Shown piece by piece: positions 7,074 to 16,073 of a stretch of 64,000 nucleotides of DNA. This DNA comes from Gottschalkiaceae bacterium SANA (GTDB lineage Bacteria; Bacillota; Clostridia; Tissierellales; GPF-1), in assembly GCA_036323355.1 (NCBI GenBank), contig AP028876.1:3224001-3288000 (forward strand), given 5' to 3'. The position numbers and the translations under genes are program-made. Below the pieces are notes generated by a model. The model was given only the letters and a program-made list of their open reading frames with translations. It did not search any database and had not been told where the DNA came from. Positions within the stretch are counted from its first letter, which is position 1, and every line of letters starts with the position of its first letter.

Positions 7074-7913
7074 ATGAAAAAATTAATGATTAGCGTTTTA
7101 TTACTTGCCCTTCTGGCTTCTGGTGCCAGTTTTGCAGATCAGACACCAATCCCGACCCTATTTGGAGACAAACCCATGCTAATATCAGCACCTATTCAAG
7201 AAAATGTACTCGGCTTTGACAGACTGCAAGTGGCTGACACCATGAAAGCCTACGGTCGAATTGTTGCCTTCGAAACCGCAGAAGAAGGATATCGATTGAC
7301 TATTAAAGATGAAATCACCAAAAAAGACTTAACTCTTGCAACCGATATCTATACTAAAATTAACACCAAGATGTTTTACGATTTACAGTTGGGAACCATC
7401 ATTGAAGTCTTCTATACCGGCGATAATGCCATTGCTATTAATGTACTTGACAAGCAATCCCAAGAAGGTCGCATCTTTATCGATGGAAGCATTGAATCCT
7501 TGAATGAAACAACTGTAACCATCGACGGGATGACCATTGACTTAAATCGCGTTACCATCAGCCAGGCAGGAAAACGAGCATTGAAAGTTGGCAATCGCGC
7601 ACAGCTGGTCTTTCTCACTTATGAAAACGAAACCGAGTACCGATTAAAAATCGTTCAAGCCGGAGATTTCACCCTCGAAGCCGCCGGAAGGATTAAAGAG
7701 ATCAACAACAATCCATTGCATCTTTCCTTTTTGGTGGAAACCGAAAAAGGCGATATTTTGCTTCATATCTTCGATGACACCATGATGGAAGCCGCTTTTA
7801 GCAACTATCACGTCAATGATCGAATTACTTTTACCCACAGCATGGCCATGACCATGAGCCTTCCACCACAAACAACGTGTTACAGCGTTTCACTTCCCAA
7901 ACAACCTCGATAA
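7074..7913 (+). CDS. Secreted beta-rich protein of unknown function
   Basis: A 279-residue protein with a clear signal peptide (MKK, a leucine-rich core, then ASGASFADQ, cleavage likely near residue 22). The mature part is rich in Ile, Thr and Asp. It appears to contain three successive beta modules of about 60-80 residues, each beginning with a GRI or GSI turn (near residues 60, 140 and 205), resembling OB-like or similar small barrels. No cysteine pattern, sortase motif or lipobox was seen. AAAGAGGAG precedes the ATG. I do not recognise a family. Confidence 0.7.
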   Translation: MKKLMISVLLLALLASGASFADQTPIPTLFGDKPMLISAPIQENVLGFDRLQVADTMKAYGRIVAFETAEEGYRLTIKDEITKKDLTLATDIYTKINTKMFYDLQLGTIIEVFYTGDNAIAINVLDKQSQEGRIFIDGSIESLNETTVTIDGMTIDLNRVTISQAGKRALKVGNRAQLVFLTYENETEYRLKIVQAGDFTLEAAGRIKEINNNPLHLSFLVETEKGDILLHIFDDTMMEAAFSNYHVNDRITFTHSMAMTMSLPPQTTCYSVSLPKQPR

Positions 7914-7928
7914 AACAAATGATACGAA

Positions 7929-7965
7929 AATACCGCATTCCGAAAAACGGAATGCGGTATTTTTA
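7929..7965. terminator. Terminator between convergent genes
   Basis: A 14-bp stem (AATACCGCATTCCG, loop AAAAA, reverse complement) is followed by TTTT on both strands. It serves the secreted protein gene and probably also the end of the minus-strand salvage operon. Confidence 0.85.
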
Positions 7966-7983
7966 TTGCTTTCTCTGTTGAAT

Positions 7984-9036
7984 TTACCAGTAGTTACCGG
8001 TTTCTGTTTCATAATAGCGTTTCAAATCATAAGGGCTATAGATCCCACGATCCGTAACCACACCACTCACCAAGGCAGGCGGTGTAATATCAAAGGCAGG
8101 ATAGTATCCCTTAACGCCATCCAAGGTATTCTTAATGCCACGGCATTCAAGAACCTCTGCTGGATTTCGTTCTTCAATGGTTACATCATTGATGGTCTTG
8201 TACACTTCATCAGGGATGCCTGTTACAAAGTATGGAACACCAAAGTATTTTGCTGCAATGGCAATTTGCATGGTTCCAACCTTGTTGACCACATGGCCGT
8301 CCATGGTAATAGAATCCGCTGCAGATGTGAAAAGATCAATTCCCTTTGTCTGCATGGTGAATGCCGGCATATTATCCGTAATCACCGTTACATCAAAACC
8401 CATGTCATAGGCAACCGATGAAGTCAATCGAGCCCCTTGAAGATAAGGACGCGTTTCCGGACAGAATAACTTAATGTTTTTCTGTCTCTCTTTCGCTTCT
8501 CGCAACATCATACCAACGATGGTCTCACCAAAGCACTGGGTCATAATCTTCCCGTTGTCCGGGAACATGTCCACCAAATAGGTGGCCACTTCGCCAATCT
8601 TTGCATAGCGGCGGTTCATGGAATCAATGGTATGCAGGAAGATGGCCTCATCAACTGCTTTGCCCGCTTTCAGCGCCTTTTCTGCAACCTTCAGGCAACC
8701 GCCTACAATCATTTCCATACGGTTCACGGTTGTTGGTCGCGCGTGGGACAAACGATAAGCCGCTTCCTTCAGGTAGCTCATTTGATCCGCTTCCTTTAAC
8801 TTCTTACATTCATCCGCAGCAAGAGCCATACCCATGCTGGCTGCCGTATAAGGACCCGCGCTTTGCGTGACCATGTCCGCGATGGCTTGTGCCACCTCTT
8901 GGTGCGTGTTACACGTAACAAATTCAATCTTTGTCGGATAAATTCGTCGATCCAATATTCGTACCTTTCCAGCTTCATACCAAGCAACATGCTCGTATTG
9001 CAGCATAAAGGCTAGATTTGCATCTTCTCTTTTCAT
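7984..9036 (-). CDS. mtnA: MtnA-like methylthioribose-1-phosphate / 5-deoxyribose-1-phosphate isomerase
   Basis: A 350-residue member of the eIF-2B alpha/MtnA isomerase family, which opens aldose 1-phosphates to the ketose 1-phosphate. The family catalytic pair is present: Cys168 in MTQCFG and Asp241 in SAADSI, together with the RPYLQGARLT and ITDNMPAF motifs and NKVGT. The ATG at 9036 is chosen because a GGGGG site lies eight bases upstream and the gene then starts 26 bp after the permease. As the last gene of the operon it would convert methylthioribose-1-P (or 5-deoxyribose-1-P) from the phosphorylase into the substrate of the class II aldolase. Ribose-1,5-bisphosphate isomerase is the main alternative but lacks support from neighbours. 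Confidence 0.85.
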   Translation of the reverse strand: MKREDANLAFMLQYEHVAWYEAGKVRILDRRIYPTKIEFVTCNTHQEVAQAIADMVTQSAGPYTAASMGMALAADECKKLKEADQMSYLKEAAYRLSHARPTTVNRMEMIVGGCLKVAEKALKAGKAVDEAIFLHTIDSMNRRYAKIGEVATYLVDMFPDNGKIMTQCFGETIVGMMLREAKERQKNIKLFCPETRPYLQGARLTSSVAYDMGFDVTVITDNMPAFTMQTKGIDLFTSAADSITMDGHVVNKVGTMQIAIAAKYFGVPYFVTGIPDEVYKTINDVTIEERNPAEVLECRGIKNTLDGVKGYYPAFDITPPALVSGVVTDRGIYSPYDLKRYYETETGNYW

Positions 9037-9062
9037 TTCGTCAACCCCCTGTGTCTTTCGCA

Positions 9063-10424
9063 CTAAGCAGCTTTGTTGTCTTTTGCTCTTTGTGCTTCCA
9101 CTTGTTTCACTTTTGGTTCACGAATAAAGGCATAAGCAATAACCAATGCACAATATCCGGCCATAACTTTCAAACCAAACGGTCCTATAAAATCAACACT
9201 CGAATAGAAACCAAAGGCATAAATACCCGCACTTGCAATCGGCAAGGCATACATAGCCCACATTGGCAATTTAAAATAAGCATTCTTGTATGCTTCAGGA
9301 TTTTTCTTAGGCAAGAACATGACAGCCAATACTGGGAAGATCGCGAAGATCAAACCAATATTATTACCAATAATGGCAATGTACTCAATCGTTCCGCCTG
9401 TAATAATTGGAAGCATGCCTACGATGTAGAAGATGCCCAACAACAAATGCGGTGTTCCATATTTTTTGTTCTCAACTGCTAATGCCTCAGGCAACCAACC
9501 ATCAGTAATTGCCATTTTAATTCCCTTTGTACACCATGCGAATACGGCGTTCAAAGAAGAAACCAAGGCAAACATGGCACCACCAACAATAAAGAAGACG
9601 TAAACAGCTGGAGGGAAAATTTGCTTAGCAACAGAACCCAAGGTTTGGAAGGCTACATCACTGACTGGAAGTACGCCAGATGCAACAACACCCATGAAGA
9701 AATAAACAACCGCAACGATCAAAGTAGAAAGGATCATGGCACGAGGAATTTCTTTTCCTGGATTTTCACATTCACCGCCCAACTCAGACAAATACTCTGC
9801 GCCGATCAAGGCAAAACGAACCAGGAATGTTGCCGATACAAAACCCATAAATCCGGATGGCATAATATTGGCCACTTGGAAGAATGAACCAAAATCTTTT
9901 ACCTGTGGCAAACCAAAGGCAATAAACAGACCCAATGCCGCCAAAAGCATAACAACCATGATATTTTGAATGAAAACAGCTGTTTTCAATCCGCGAAGAT
10001 TCGCGAAAAAGATCAAGGTCATAATGACACTGGCTACCAATACACTATTTAATCCTGGAATAAATTCCTTTGCGTACTCCGCAAAGCCGATTGCATAATT
10101 GGCCAAGACCAATTGCCCTGCTACCAATAGTGCCACGTAGAAAAATGCCGTTTTTCGACCAATTAAGTCACGCACATAGGTATACATGCCACCATTAGAC
10201 GGAATGGCTGAACCCAATGCCGCCAAAGCCGTAATGGGAATAATAATCAAGATTGCCGCTGCGATAAAAGACCACGCCACCCCTTGACCAGTTAAACCAA
10301 TTGCAATACCTGTTAAAATCATGATTCCTGAACCGATGATCTGTCCAACGGACACGCTCATCAAATCCATGAAGCTAATTCCCTTCTTCTTTCCACCAAC
10401 CTTTGAATTTTTAGACACCTTCAT
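9063..10424 (-). CDS. APC-family permease
   Basis: A 453-residue membrane transporter with about twelve helices. It begins with the APC signature (VGQIIGSGIM in helix 1) and the internal GGMYTYVRDL and GAEYLSELGGE motifs of amino acid/polyamine permeases. The ATG at 10424 is only two bases from GGGAG. A GTG two codons later has better spacing and may be the true start. It lies between the aldolase and isomerase genes of the MTA/deoxyadenosine operon, so it may import the nucleoside, methionine or a related compound. The family does not settle which. Confidence 0.85.
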   Translation of the reverse strand: MKVSKNSKVGGKKKGISFMDLMSVSVGQIIGSGIMILTGIAIGLTGQGVAWSFIAAAILIIIPITALAALGSAIPSNGGMYTYVRDLIGRKTAFFYVALLVAGQLVLANYAIGFAEYAKEFIPGLNSVLVASVIMTLIFFANLRGLKTAVFIQNIMVVMLLAALGLFIAFGLPQVKDFGSFFQVANIMPSGFMGFVSATFLVRFALIGAEYLSELGGECENPGKEIPRAMILSTLIVAVVYFFMGVVASGVLPVSDVAFQTLGSVAKQIFPPAVYVFFIVGGAMFALVSSLNAVFAWCTKGIKMAITDGWLPEALAVENKKYGTPHLLLGIFYIVGMLPIITGGTIEYIAIIGNNIGLIFAIFPVLAVMFLPKKNPEAYKNAYFKLPMWAMYALPIASAGIYAFGFYSSVDFIGPFGLKVMAGYCALVIAYAFIREPKVKQVEAQRAKDNKAA

Positions 10425-10535
10425 TTCTCCCTTCGATTTTGAATTCAATTTTCCTAGCAAACATCTATGAGTTCTTATTAAAACCAAGTTTATGAAGCTT
10501 CTGCCTATTCCTGCTGTCTCAATGCCTATTTCTAT

Positions 10536-11159
10536 TTAACTGTTGCGCATGGCCTCAACATATTCTTGAGGGATCACTTTCACATTTCCCGCATTTTTTG
10601 CAATATGATAAATCTTTGCCGCGTCTTCTAAATATATCGAAGACATAAAGGTTGATCGAATCGAACTACCGATGGCAAGAGTACCATGGTTTGCCAACAA
10701 ACAGCCTTTTCGGTCATTCATCACTTTCAAGGCTTCCAGACCAAGCTCTGCAGTACCCGGCATACCGAAGGCCGCTACAGGTACATCGCCACCCAAAAAC
10801 GGTACCATCTCGATAAGAATTACAGGGATACCCTCTTGGCATACGGCAAAACCCGTTGCATATGGGGAATGCGTATGAAGAACACAGCTAATGTCTTCTC
10901 GATCCAAATACATTTGCGCATGCATCTTCCATTCAGAAGACGGATCATGTTTACCTTCAATGATTGTTCCATCTAGCTTCATCACAACCAGATCTTCAAT
11001 CGTCATCCCATCGTAGGACACACTGGATGGAGTAATGATCATAGCTTGACTTTCTTTATCATAAACGCTTGCGTTACCACTGGTCCCTGCCATCAATTTC
11101 AATTCGTAAGACTCCAATGTCACATCAAGCAATTCAGTCTTTAATTTCTTCACACTCAT
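10536..11159 (-). CDS. Class II (fuculose-phosphate-type) aldolase, probable MTRu-1-P/5-deoxyribulose-1-P aldolase
   Basis: A 207-residue zinc aldolase of the fuculose/rhamnulose-1-phosphate family. Phosphate-binding loop residues appear as GTSGNAS (25-31) and TPSS (43-46). Glu76 and His95, His97 and His158 (LHTHS, ANHGT) supply the catalytic and zinc ligands. The ATG has GGAG six bases upstream. In this operon it would split methylthioribulose-1-P or 5-deoxyribulose-1-P into DHAP plus (methylthio)acetaldehyde, as in the bacterial DHAP shunt. An MtnB dehydratase has the same fold, but no MtnC, MtnW/X or MtnD gene is present, which favours the aldolase reaction. Confidence 0.85.
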   Translation of the reverse strand: MSVKKLKTELLDVTLESYELKLMAGTSGNASVYDKESQAMIITPSSVSYDGMTIEDLVVMKLDGTIIEGKHDPSSEWKMHAQMYLDREDISCVLHTHSPYATGFAVCQEGIPVILIEMVPFLGGDVPVAAFGMPGTAELGLEALKVMNDRKGCLLANHGTLAIGSSIRSTFMSSIYLEDAAKIYHIAKNAGNVKVIPQEYVEAMRNS

Positions 11160-11174
11160 TCTAAACTCCAATCT

Positions 11175-11915
11175 CTACAGGTCTACTGCAATCAATGCAT
11201 CCAAACCAATAAGGATGCTCTTCTCTACGGTTCGTTTCAACAATTCTGGATCCGGATCATTCTCTTCTGCCGCTTCCAAAACTGCCAAGGCATTTCCATC
11301 AACAGAAAGTACAGAACCTGCGCGAGCACCAAATACGCTTGCCGCTGTGTAAAGGGCTGCAATTTCCATCTCCACCGCAATAGCGCCAGATTTCATTTGC
11401 TCTACCGTATTCGTCGGCATTACCCCGCCGTAGAAGGCACCTTGTGTAACAACAATACCCTTGAAGGCTTCCATTTCATTGTCTTTTGTGCTTTGGACCA
11501 AGGCGTTGGTAACATCCAAATCCGCAATGGCCGGGAATGATGTTGGTACGTAAATATTAGCTACACCGTCTTCTTTGGCTGCCGCTGTCGCAATGATCAA
11601 AGATCCAGCTTGAATTTCCGGCTTCAACCCGCCGCATGTACCTACACGGATCAACACTTTCGCGCCGCCCTTAATTAAGCTGATAAAAGAAAGCATGGCA
11701 CCACTAGCCCCGATTCCATGGGATGAAACTGTTATGGTTTGACCCTTCCAGTCCCCTCGATAAGTCCAGTATTCACGACCCTTAGCAAGACAGGTCATAT
11801 TGTCGAGCATGTTAGCAATTTTCTCGGCGCGATATGGGTCTCCACAAACCAAAACACGGGGTGTAATATCTCCAACTTGCAGTCTAATTCCTGGTAGTAA
11901 ATTTTCCTCTGACAT
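11175..11915 (-). CDS. Purine-type nucleoside phosphorylase (PNP/UDP family)
   Basis: A 246-residue cytoplasmic phosphorylase of the NP-I (DeoD/Udp) fold. Phosphate-binding motif GDPYR lies near residue 25, HGIGASGA and RVGTCGG form the phosphate/ribose site, and VEMEIAALY carries the family's ribose-binding glutamates. An active-site aspartate that separates purine from uridine enzymes is plausibly the one in SVDGNAL. It follows the deaminase gene by 24 bp with GGGAGG ahead of the ATG. Because the neighbouring enzyme deaminates the adenine ring, the natural substrate is probably 5'-methylthioinosine, 5'-deoxyinosine or inosine, giving hypoxanthine and the ribose-1-phosphate derivative. Confidence 0.85.
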   Translation of the reverse strand: MSEENLLPGIRLQVGDITPRVLVCGDPYRAEKIANMLDNMTCLAKGREYWTYRGDWKGQTITVSSHGIGASGAMLSFISLIKGGAKVLIRVGTCGGLKPEIQAGSLIIATAAAKEDGVANIYVPTSFPAIADLDVTNALVQSTKDNEMEAFKGIVVTQGAFYGGVMPTNTVEQMKSGAIAVEMEIAALYTAASVFGARAGSVLSVDGNALAVLEAAEENDPDPELLKRTVEKSILIGLDALIAVDL

Positions 11916-11939
11916 ATTTTTTTCCTCCCTAAGTAATTT

Positions 11940-13232
11940 CTATTTGATCAATCGCTTTGCGATATTTTTGACTTGGTATTTGATTTTTTCTTCATCCACA
12001 AATTTCATTTCGCGATTTTCCATCAAGACCCGACCATTTACAATCACGGTATCCACGTCCGATCCCTGCATGCTATACACTGCCGCCGAGAATGGATTAT
12101 TTAGTGGTGTCAAATGCGCCTTATCCGTATCGATTAAAATAAGATCTGCTTTCTTGCCAGGCTCAAGGGTTCCCACTTCATTGCCAAAACCTGTCGCTTT
12201 GGCCCCATTAACGGTTGCCATGCGAAGGACTTCCTTTGCATTGACTACCAAGGGATTCATCTGATTTCCTTTGTGAATCATGGACGTTAAATGCATCTCT
12301 TCTACAAAATTTAGGTTACTGTTACTGGATGCGCCATCGGTTCCGATCGTTACATTAATGCCCTCAGCAAGCATGCGCGGCACGTCAGCAATTCCACTTC
12401 CCAACTTCAAATTGCTCGATGGACAATGAGCAACGCTGATGTCTCTTTTTTTAAGGATTTCAAAGTCACCATCTGTTAAATGCACACAATGTGCTGCCAG
12501 AGTTGCTACATCAAAGACGCCCCACTCTTCCAACATTTGCATGGGTGTCTTTCCATACTTTTCAGCAATCTGTGCTTGTTCGAAAGGTGCTTCCGAGATA
12601 TGAATCTGAATCCCCGTATTCGCTTCTTTCGCTGCTGCAACACGAGCACGAATTTTTTCTTCCGAATAGGTGTAAATCGAATGAATAATAGCAGATTCTT
12701 TTATCAATCCATCGTGAGAATTGTTCCACTTTTTCATGTGTGCCACATATTCTTCATATTCTTTGTCTGGATTGATCGTAATATGAGGTCCGGCAACATT
12801 TGCTCGGATTTGATTTTCAACCACCAAGTCCATGATGATATTACTCGGTTCATACATGTCGGCGAAGCAGGTAACCCCACTTTTAATCTGTTCAATCACA
12901 CCCAGCATGCCGCCCCAATAAATATCTTCCTTACTGAATTTCTCTTCTGTAGGAATCATCTTGCCAAATAGCCAGTCATCCAAAGGAAGGTCATCTCCAA
13001 AGCATCGAAGAATAGTCATGGGCGAATGACTATGGGTGTTGACGAATCCCGGCATAGCCATTTTGCCTTTTGCATCAATCACGCGATCCGCCTTAAAGGA
13101 AACAACCGCCTCTGTTTCAAGAGATTCAACAAAAACAATCGTACTATCTTCTATACCGATCCATCCGTTTTCAATGACGCTCATGGCCTCGTCAACGGGT
13201 AAAATTCTTGCATTTTTAATTAATAATTTCAT
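11940..13232 (-). CDS. mtaD: Amidohydrolase, 5'-methylthioadenosine/S-adenosylhomocysteine deaminase type
   Basis: A 430-residue metal-dependent deaminase. His67 and His69 (GFVNTHSHS) bind the metal, later HISEA, AAHCVH and GTDGASSNSNLN supply the remaining ligands and the substrate pocket, as in MtaD proteins that convert MTA, SAH or adenosine derivatives to inosine forms. Length and motif order are typical. The start lies only 3 bp after the stop of the alcohol dehydrogenase gene, so translation is probably coupled; its own ribosome-binding site is weak. It gives this operon an entry step by deamination rather than direct MTA phosphorolysis. Confidence 0.88.
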   Translation of the reverse strand: MKLLIKNARILPVDEAMSVIENGWIGIEDSTIVFVESLETEAVVSFKADRVIDAKGKMAMPGFVNTHSHSPMTILRCFGDDLPLDDWLFGKMIPTEEKFSKEDIYWGGMLGVIEQIKSGVTCFADMYEPSNIIMDLVVENQIRANVAGPHITINPDKEYEEYVAHMKKWNNSHDGLIKESAIIHSIYTYSEEKIRARVAAAKEANTGIQIHISEAPFEQAQIAEKYGKTPMQMLEEWGVFDVATLAAHCVHLTDGDFEILKKRDISVAHCPSSNLKLGSGIADVPRMLAEGINVTIGTDGASSNSNLNFVEEMHLTSMIHKGNQMNPLVVNAKEVLRMATVNGAKATGFGNEVGTLEPGKKADLILIDTDKAHLTPLNNPFSAAVYSMQGSDVDTVIVNGRVLMENREMKFVDEEKIKYQVKNIAKRLIK

Positions 13233-13235
13233 TCT

Positions 13236-14399
13236 CTATACCGCCATTTCTAGGATCTTTACAATATCCTCTGCATTAATTTTTTTAAAGTTTCCTACGT
13301 ATTCGGAATTTTGCGTTGCCTTCTGTGCCATCAAAGCAAATTGATCAACAGGAACCCCAGCCTGGGACAAACGAACTTGAAGACCCAAATCTGTGAAGAA
13401 TTTTTCTAAAGCGCAAATTCCACTTTCCGCCAATCCCAGGCGGTCACTTGTCTCAGCCACACCAAACACCTCACTTGCAAAGCGACAGAAGCGTTCAATA
13501 TTTGCATCCTTCACATAACGCATCCACGATGGGAAGACCATGGCCATGCCAGCACCATGAGTCACGTCATAAAGGGCACTAATTTCATGCTCAATGCGAT
13601 GAGAAGCCCAATCTTCAATCCGGCCCGAAGACAACATGCCGTTGTGAGCTACCGTTGCCGACCACATAATTTCGGCTGCGTGATCATAGTTCTTTGGCTC
13701 CGCCATCAACTTCAATCCCGCTTCCATGACCGCTTTCATTGCACCTTCTAATAGAAAATCACTTAGAATCGTCTGCTTTGTCGGTGTGAAATATCGTTCC
13801 ATTAAATGAGACAGAATATCAGCAATGCCCGCCGCCATCAAACGAGGCGGAATGGTCAAACACATTTCTGGATTTAGAACCGAAAAGACTGGTACAATCA
13901 GTTCATTATCAATGCCATATTTTAATTTTTGCTCTTCATGAGTAATGATGCTGCTTTCTGACATTTCTGATCCCGAACCCGGAATCGTTAATATAGTCCC
14001 AACCGGCAAAGCAGATTCAGGTGTTGCACTTCCCGTATAGAAATCCCAAACATCTCCCCCATAAGGGACACCCATGGCAATGGCCTTTGACGAATCAATG
14101 GCTGAGCCACCACCAATGGCAAGGATAAAATCAACGTCCTCTTTGCGACAAAGCTCAATTCCTGCGTGAACTTTCGTCAACCTTGGATTAGGCACAACCC
14201 CATCCAAGACAACAAAATCAATGAAATTTGCTTCCAAAGACTTTGTCACTCGATCCAATAGTCCAGATTCTACAACATGCGCACCGCCATAATGAATCAA
14301 AACTTTTTTATATTTACCCGCGATCTCTTGTCCAACTTGAGACTCTAGTCCCTTGCCAAACAAAATACGTGTTGCGCTTTTAAATCGAAAATTATCCAT
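13236..14399 (-). CDS. Iron-containing alcohol dehydrogenase (BdhA/YqhD type)
   Basis: A 387-residue NAD(P)H-dependent dehydrogenase. The nucleotide site is GGGSAIDSSK (96-105). Iron ligands are likely Asp and His in GIADILSHLMERY and the later histidines in the EDWASHRIEHE...THGAG region. AGGAGG precedes the ATG. In this operon a natural role is reduction of acetaldehyde or 2-methylthioacetaldehyde released by the aldolase, giving ethanol or methylthioethanol and sparing the cell a reactive aldehyde. That role is inferred; the family is otherwise broad in substrate. Confidence 0.88.
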   Translation of the reverse strand: MDNFRFKSATRILFGKGLESQVGQEIAGKYKKVLIHYGGAHVVESGLLDRVTKSLEANFIDFVVLDGVVPNPRLTKVHAGIELCRKEDVDFILAIGGGSAIDSSKAIAMGVPYGGDVWDFYTGSATPESALPVGTILTIPGSGSEMSESSIITHEEQKLKYGIDNELIVPVFSVLNPEMCLTIPPRLMAAGIADILSHLMERYFTPTKQTILSDFLLEGAMKAVMEAGLKLMAEPKNYDHAAEIMWSATVAHNGMLSSGRIEDWASHRIEHEISALYDVTHGAGMAMVFPSWMRYVKDANIERFCRFASEVFGVAETSDRLGLAESGICALEKFFTDLGLQVRLSQAGVPVDQFALMAQKATQNSEYVGNFKKINAEDIVKILEMAV

Positions 14400-14410
14400 A
14401 TCTCTTCCTC

Positions 14411-15178
14411 CTATTTGCAGACCAGAAGCTCCACTTCCAGATCCTTAAAAACTTGTTTATATTCTTTTGGCACCTTCCTGTCTGCAATCACAAGATCCAG
14501 GTCTTGAATTTCACAAATTGGATTGACAGCCGGTGTATCAAATTTTGTATAATCAACAATCAACACTTTTTTCACGGAACGTTCCAACATGGTCTTTCTC
14601 ACTTGCCCTTCTGCCTCGTGATTATCCGTTACACCAAAGCCTCTCGTAATCGCCGTGCAAGAGACAAAGGCAATGTCAGCTGATAGGTTTGAAAGCGCAT
14701 GTGTTGCCATATATCCCACTAATGAATTGGTCGACTTACGCAATGTACCCCCAATAGAAATCACTTTGATCGTCTTGCTTTCAGATAACTCGCTGGCTAT
14801 TAGAAGTGAATTGGTCATCACAGTTGCCTTTTTGCCACTTTCATCTAGATTCTTTGCCACATAAAGAGCCGTTGTACTGGAATCAAGCATCACGCTCATT
14901 CCATCTTCAATCATGGAAAGACATTTTGCCCCAATCAATTGCTTTTCTTCTAAGTAAATCGTCTCTCGAATCTTAATGGGCACCTCATTGTCCGTTGTTG
15001 CTGGTAAAAATGCACCCCCACGTACCCGCTTGATTTTCATATTCTTACTGATCTTATCCAGATCACGACGAATCGTTTCTTCAGAAACATTCAGGGAAAT
15101 ACTCAGTCTGCTAATGACCACACTTCCATTTTCTTTTAATAATTCTTCTATCTTCTTTAATCGTTCGATCGCTAACAT
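14411..15178 (-). CDS. DeoR-family transcriptional regulator
   Basis: A 255-residue regulator with an N-terminal winged helix (ISLNVSEETIRRDLDKI, then RVRGGA) and a C-terminal sugar-phosphate-sensing isomerase-like domain. The ATG at 15178 is chosen for GAGGAG seven bases upstream. It is the first gene of the operon, 11 bp ahead of the alcohol dehydrogenase gene. A phosphorylated pathway intermediate such as (methylthio)ribose or ribulose-1-phosphate is a plausible inducer, since DeoR proteins usually sense sugar phosphates. Its promoter and that of the neighbouring YczE-like gene share an unusual repeat array that is a candidate binding site. Confidence 0.9.
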   Translation of the reverse strand: MLAIERLKKIEELLKENGSVVISRLSISLNVSEETIRRDLDKISKNMKIKRVRGGAFLPATTDNEVPIKIRETIYLEEKQLIGAKCLSMIEDGMSVMLDSSTTALYVAKNLDESGKKATVMTNSLLIASELSESKTIKVISIGGTLRKSTNSLVGYMATHALSNLSADIAFVSCTAITRGFGVTDNHEAEGQVRKTMLERSVKKVLIVDYTKFDTPAVNPICEIQDLDLVIADRKVPKEYKQVFKDLEVELLVCK

Positions 15179-15257
15179 AAGTGATCTCCTCTCTGGTCTT
15201 ATCCGTCTTTTATTCATTTTCGTTTGAATTCTCGAATTAAACTCACCTTATCATTCG

Positions 15258-15278
15258 CTATAATACGAATAATTATAG
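15258..15278. repeat. Inverted repeat in the leader of the deoR operon
   Basis: CTATAAT, seven bases, ATTATAG, perfect arms, about 25-45 nt downstream of the predicted transcription start. It could be an operator; nothing more can be said. Confidence 0.4.
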
Positions 15279-15304
15279 ATTTATTTTTTCTTTCGTCCGG
15301 AATT

Positions 15305-15358
15305 AGATTACCACAGATTTTCTCAACTTACAACACAAATTCTCTCATATTCTCACAA
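15305..15358 (-). promoter_or_regulatory. Promoter of the deoR salvage operon with phased repeats
   Basis: On the minus strand TTGTAA (15328-15333), 17 bp, TAATCT (15305-15310). On the plus strand CNCA(A/T/G) elements start at 15312, 15322, 15334, 15344 and 15354, so they recur at about one helical turn across the promoter. The same layout occurs upstream of the YczE-like gene. Confidence 0.65.
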
Positions 15359-15378
15359 TTTCAAATATTCTTTCCGCT

Positions 15379-16026
15379 TTACGCTTGGCTTCCCATCCAT
15401 TCATCTGATTTTGATTCGTTGTCGATCCTCCTTGTGTTGATTTTTTTTAGAAGATGTAAGGTTCCTTCTATGGTAGGGCCCACAAGAAGCACGCCTGCAA
15501 TGGTTCCAATTCCAACAACTCCACCCAACAAAAATCCAATGACCACAAAGCCCAAGTCAATCGTCATGCGAATTCGCGTTAAAGATAAGCCCGTTCTCTC
15601 ATTTAAAACAACCATCAATCCTTCCACTGCGCCTGCACCATAATCCGCAAATACATATACAGCCGCTCCAATACCAATGAGAATCACACCAAGGATTGTC
15701 ACGCCTATAGACATGGCCCCTCCCATTGATTCGTAAGGAATGTGAGCAAAGAACAGATTCATAAAAAATCCGATGCAAGTGACATATATGATGCTGGCAA
15801 TACCAATGCTAGATCGATCCAATAAAAATACAAGCAAAAGGATGCTTCCATTTAACAATTGATTAATGGTGCCGATCTGTACCCCCGTTTTCAGGTGAAC
15901 GCCTTGTAAAAACACGCTCATGGGATCTGCGCCGTTGGTCTCGCTGAGAATTAAAAAAATTCCGGCTGCTAGGATCATGGTCCCACACAAGGCAATACTC
16001 ATCTTTTTGATATTTAATTTTTCCAT
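15379..16026 (-). CDS. YczE/YyaS-like integral membrane protein
   Basis: A 215-residue protein with about five or six hydrophobic helices and a charged C-terminal tail. The Gly-rich helices (GTIAGVLLVGPTIEG; LGVILIGIGAAVYV) fit the YczE/YitT-like group of uncharacterised membrane proteins, some of which are thought to be exporters. GAGG lies seven bases before the ATG. Its promoter carries the same repeat pattern as the adjacent deoR operon, so it may move a product or substrate of that pathway, for example a methylthio or deoxy sugar compound. That role is inference. Confidence 0.75.
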   Translation of the reverse strand: MEKLNIKKMSIALCGTMILAAGIFLILSETNGADPMSVFLQGVHLKTGVQIGTINQLLNGSILLLVFLLDRSSIGIASIIYVTCIGFFMNLFFAHIPYESMGGAMSIGVTILGVILIGIGAAVYVFADYGAGAVEGLMVVLNERTGLSLTRIRMTIDLGFVVIGFLLGGVVGIGTIAGVLLVGPTIEGTLHLLKKINTRRIDNESKSDEWMGSQA

Positions 16027-16073
16027 TTTTGCGCCTCGCTTCCTTGCTTTTTCAAGATATCGTTTTCACTAGC

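Noticed and set aside
15179-15378. Riboswitch (SAM or adenine type) ahead of the salvage operon
   Set aside because: The 125-nt leader shows only a short AT inverted repeat; no conserved core or terminator/antiterminator pair could be drawn.
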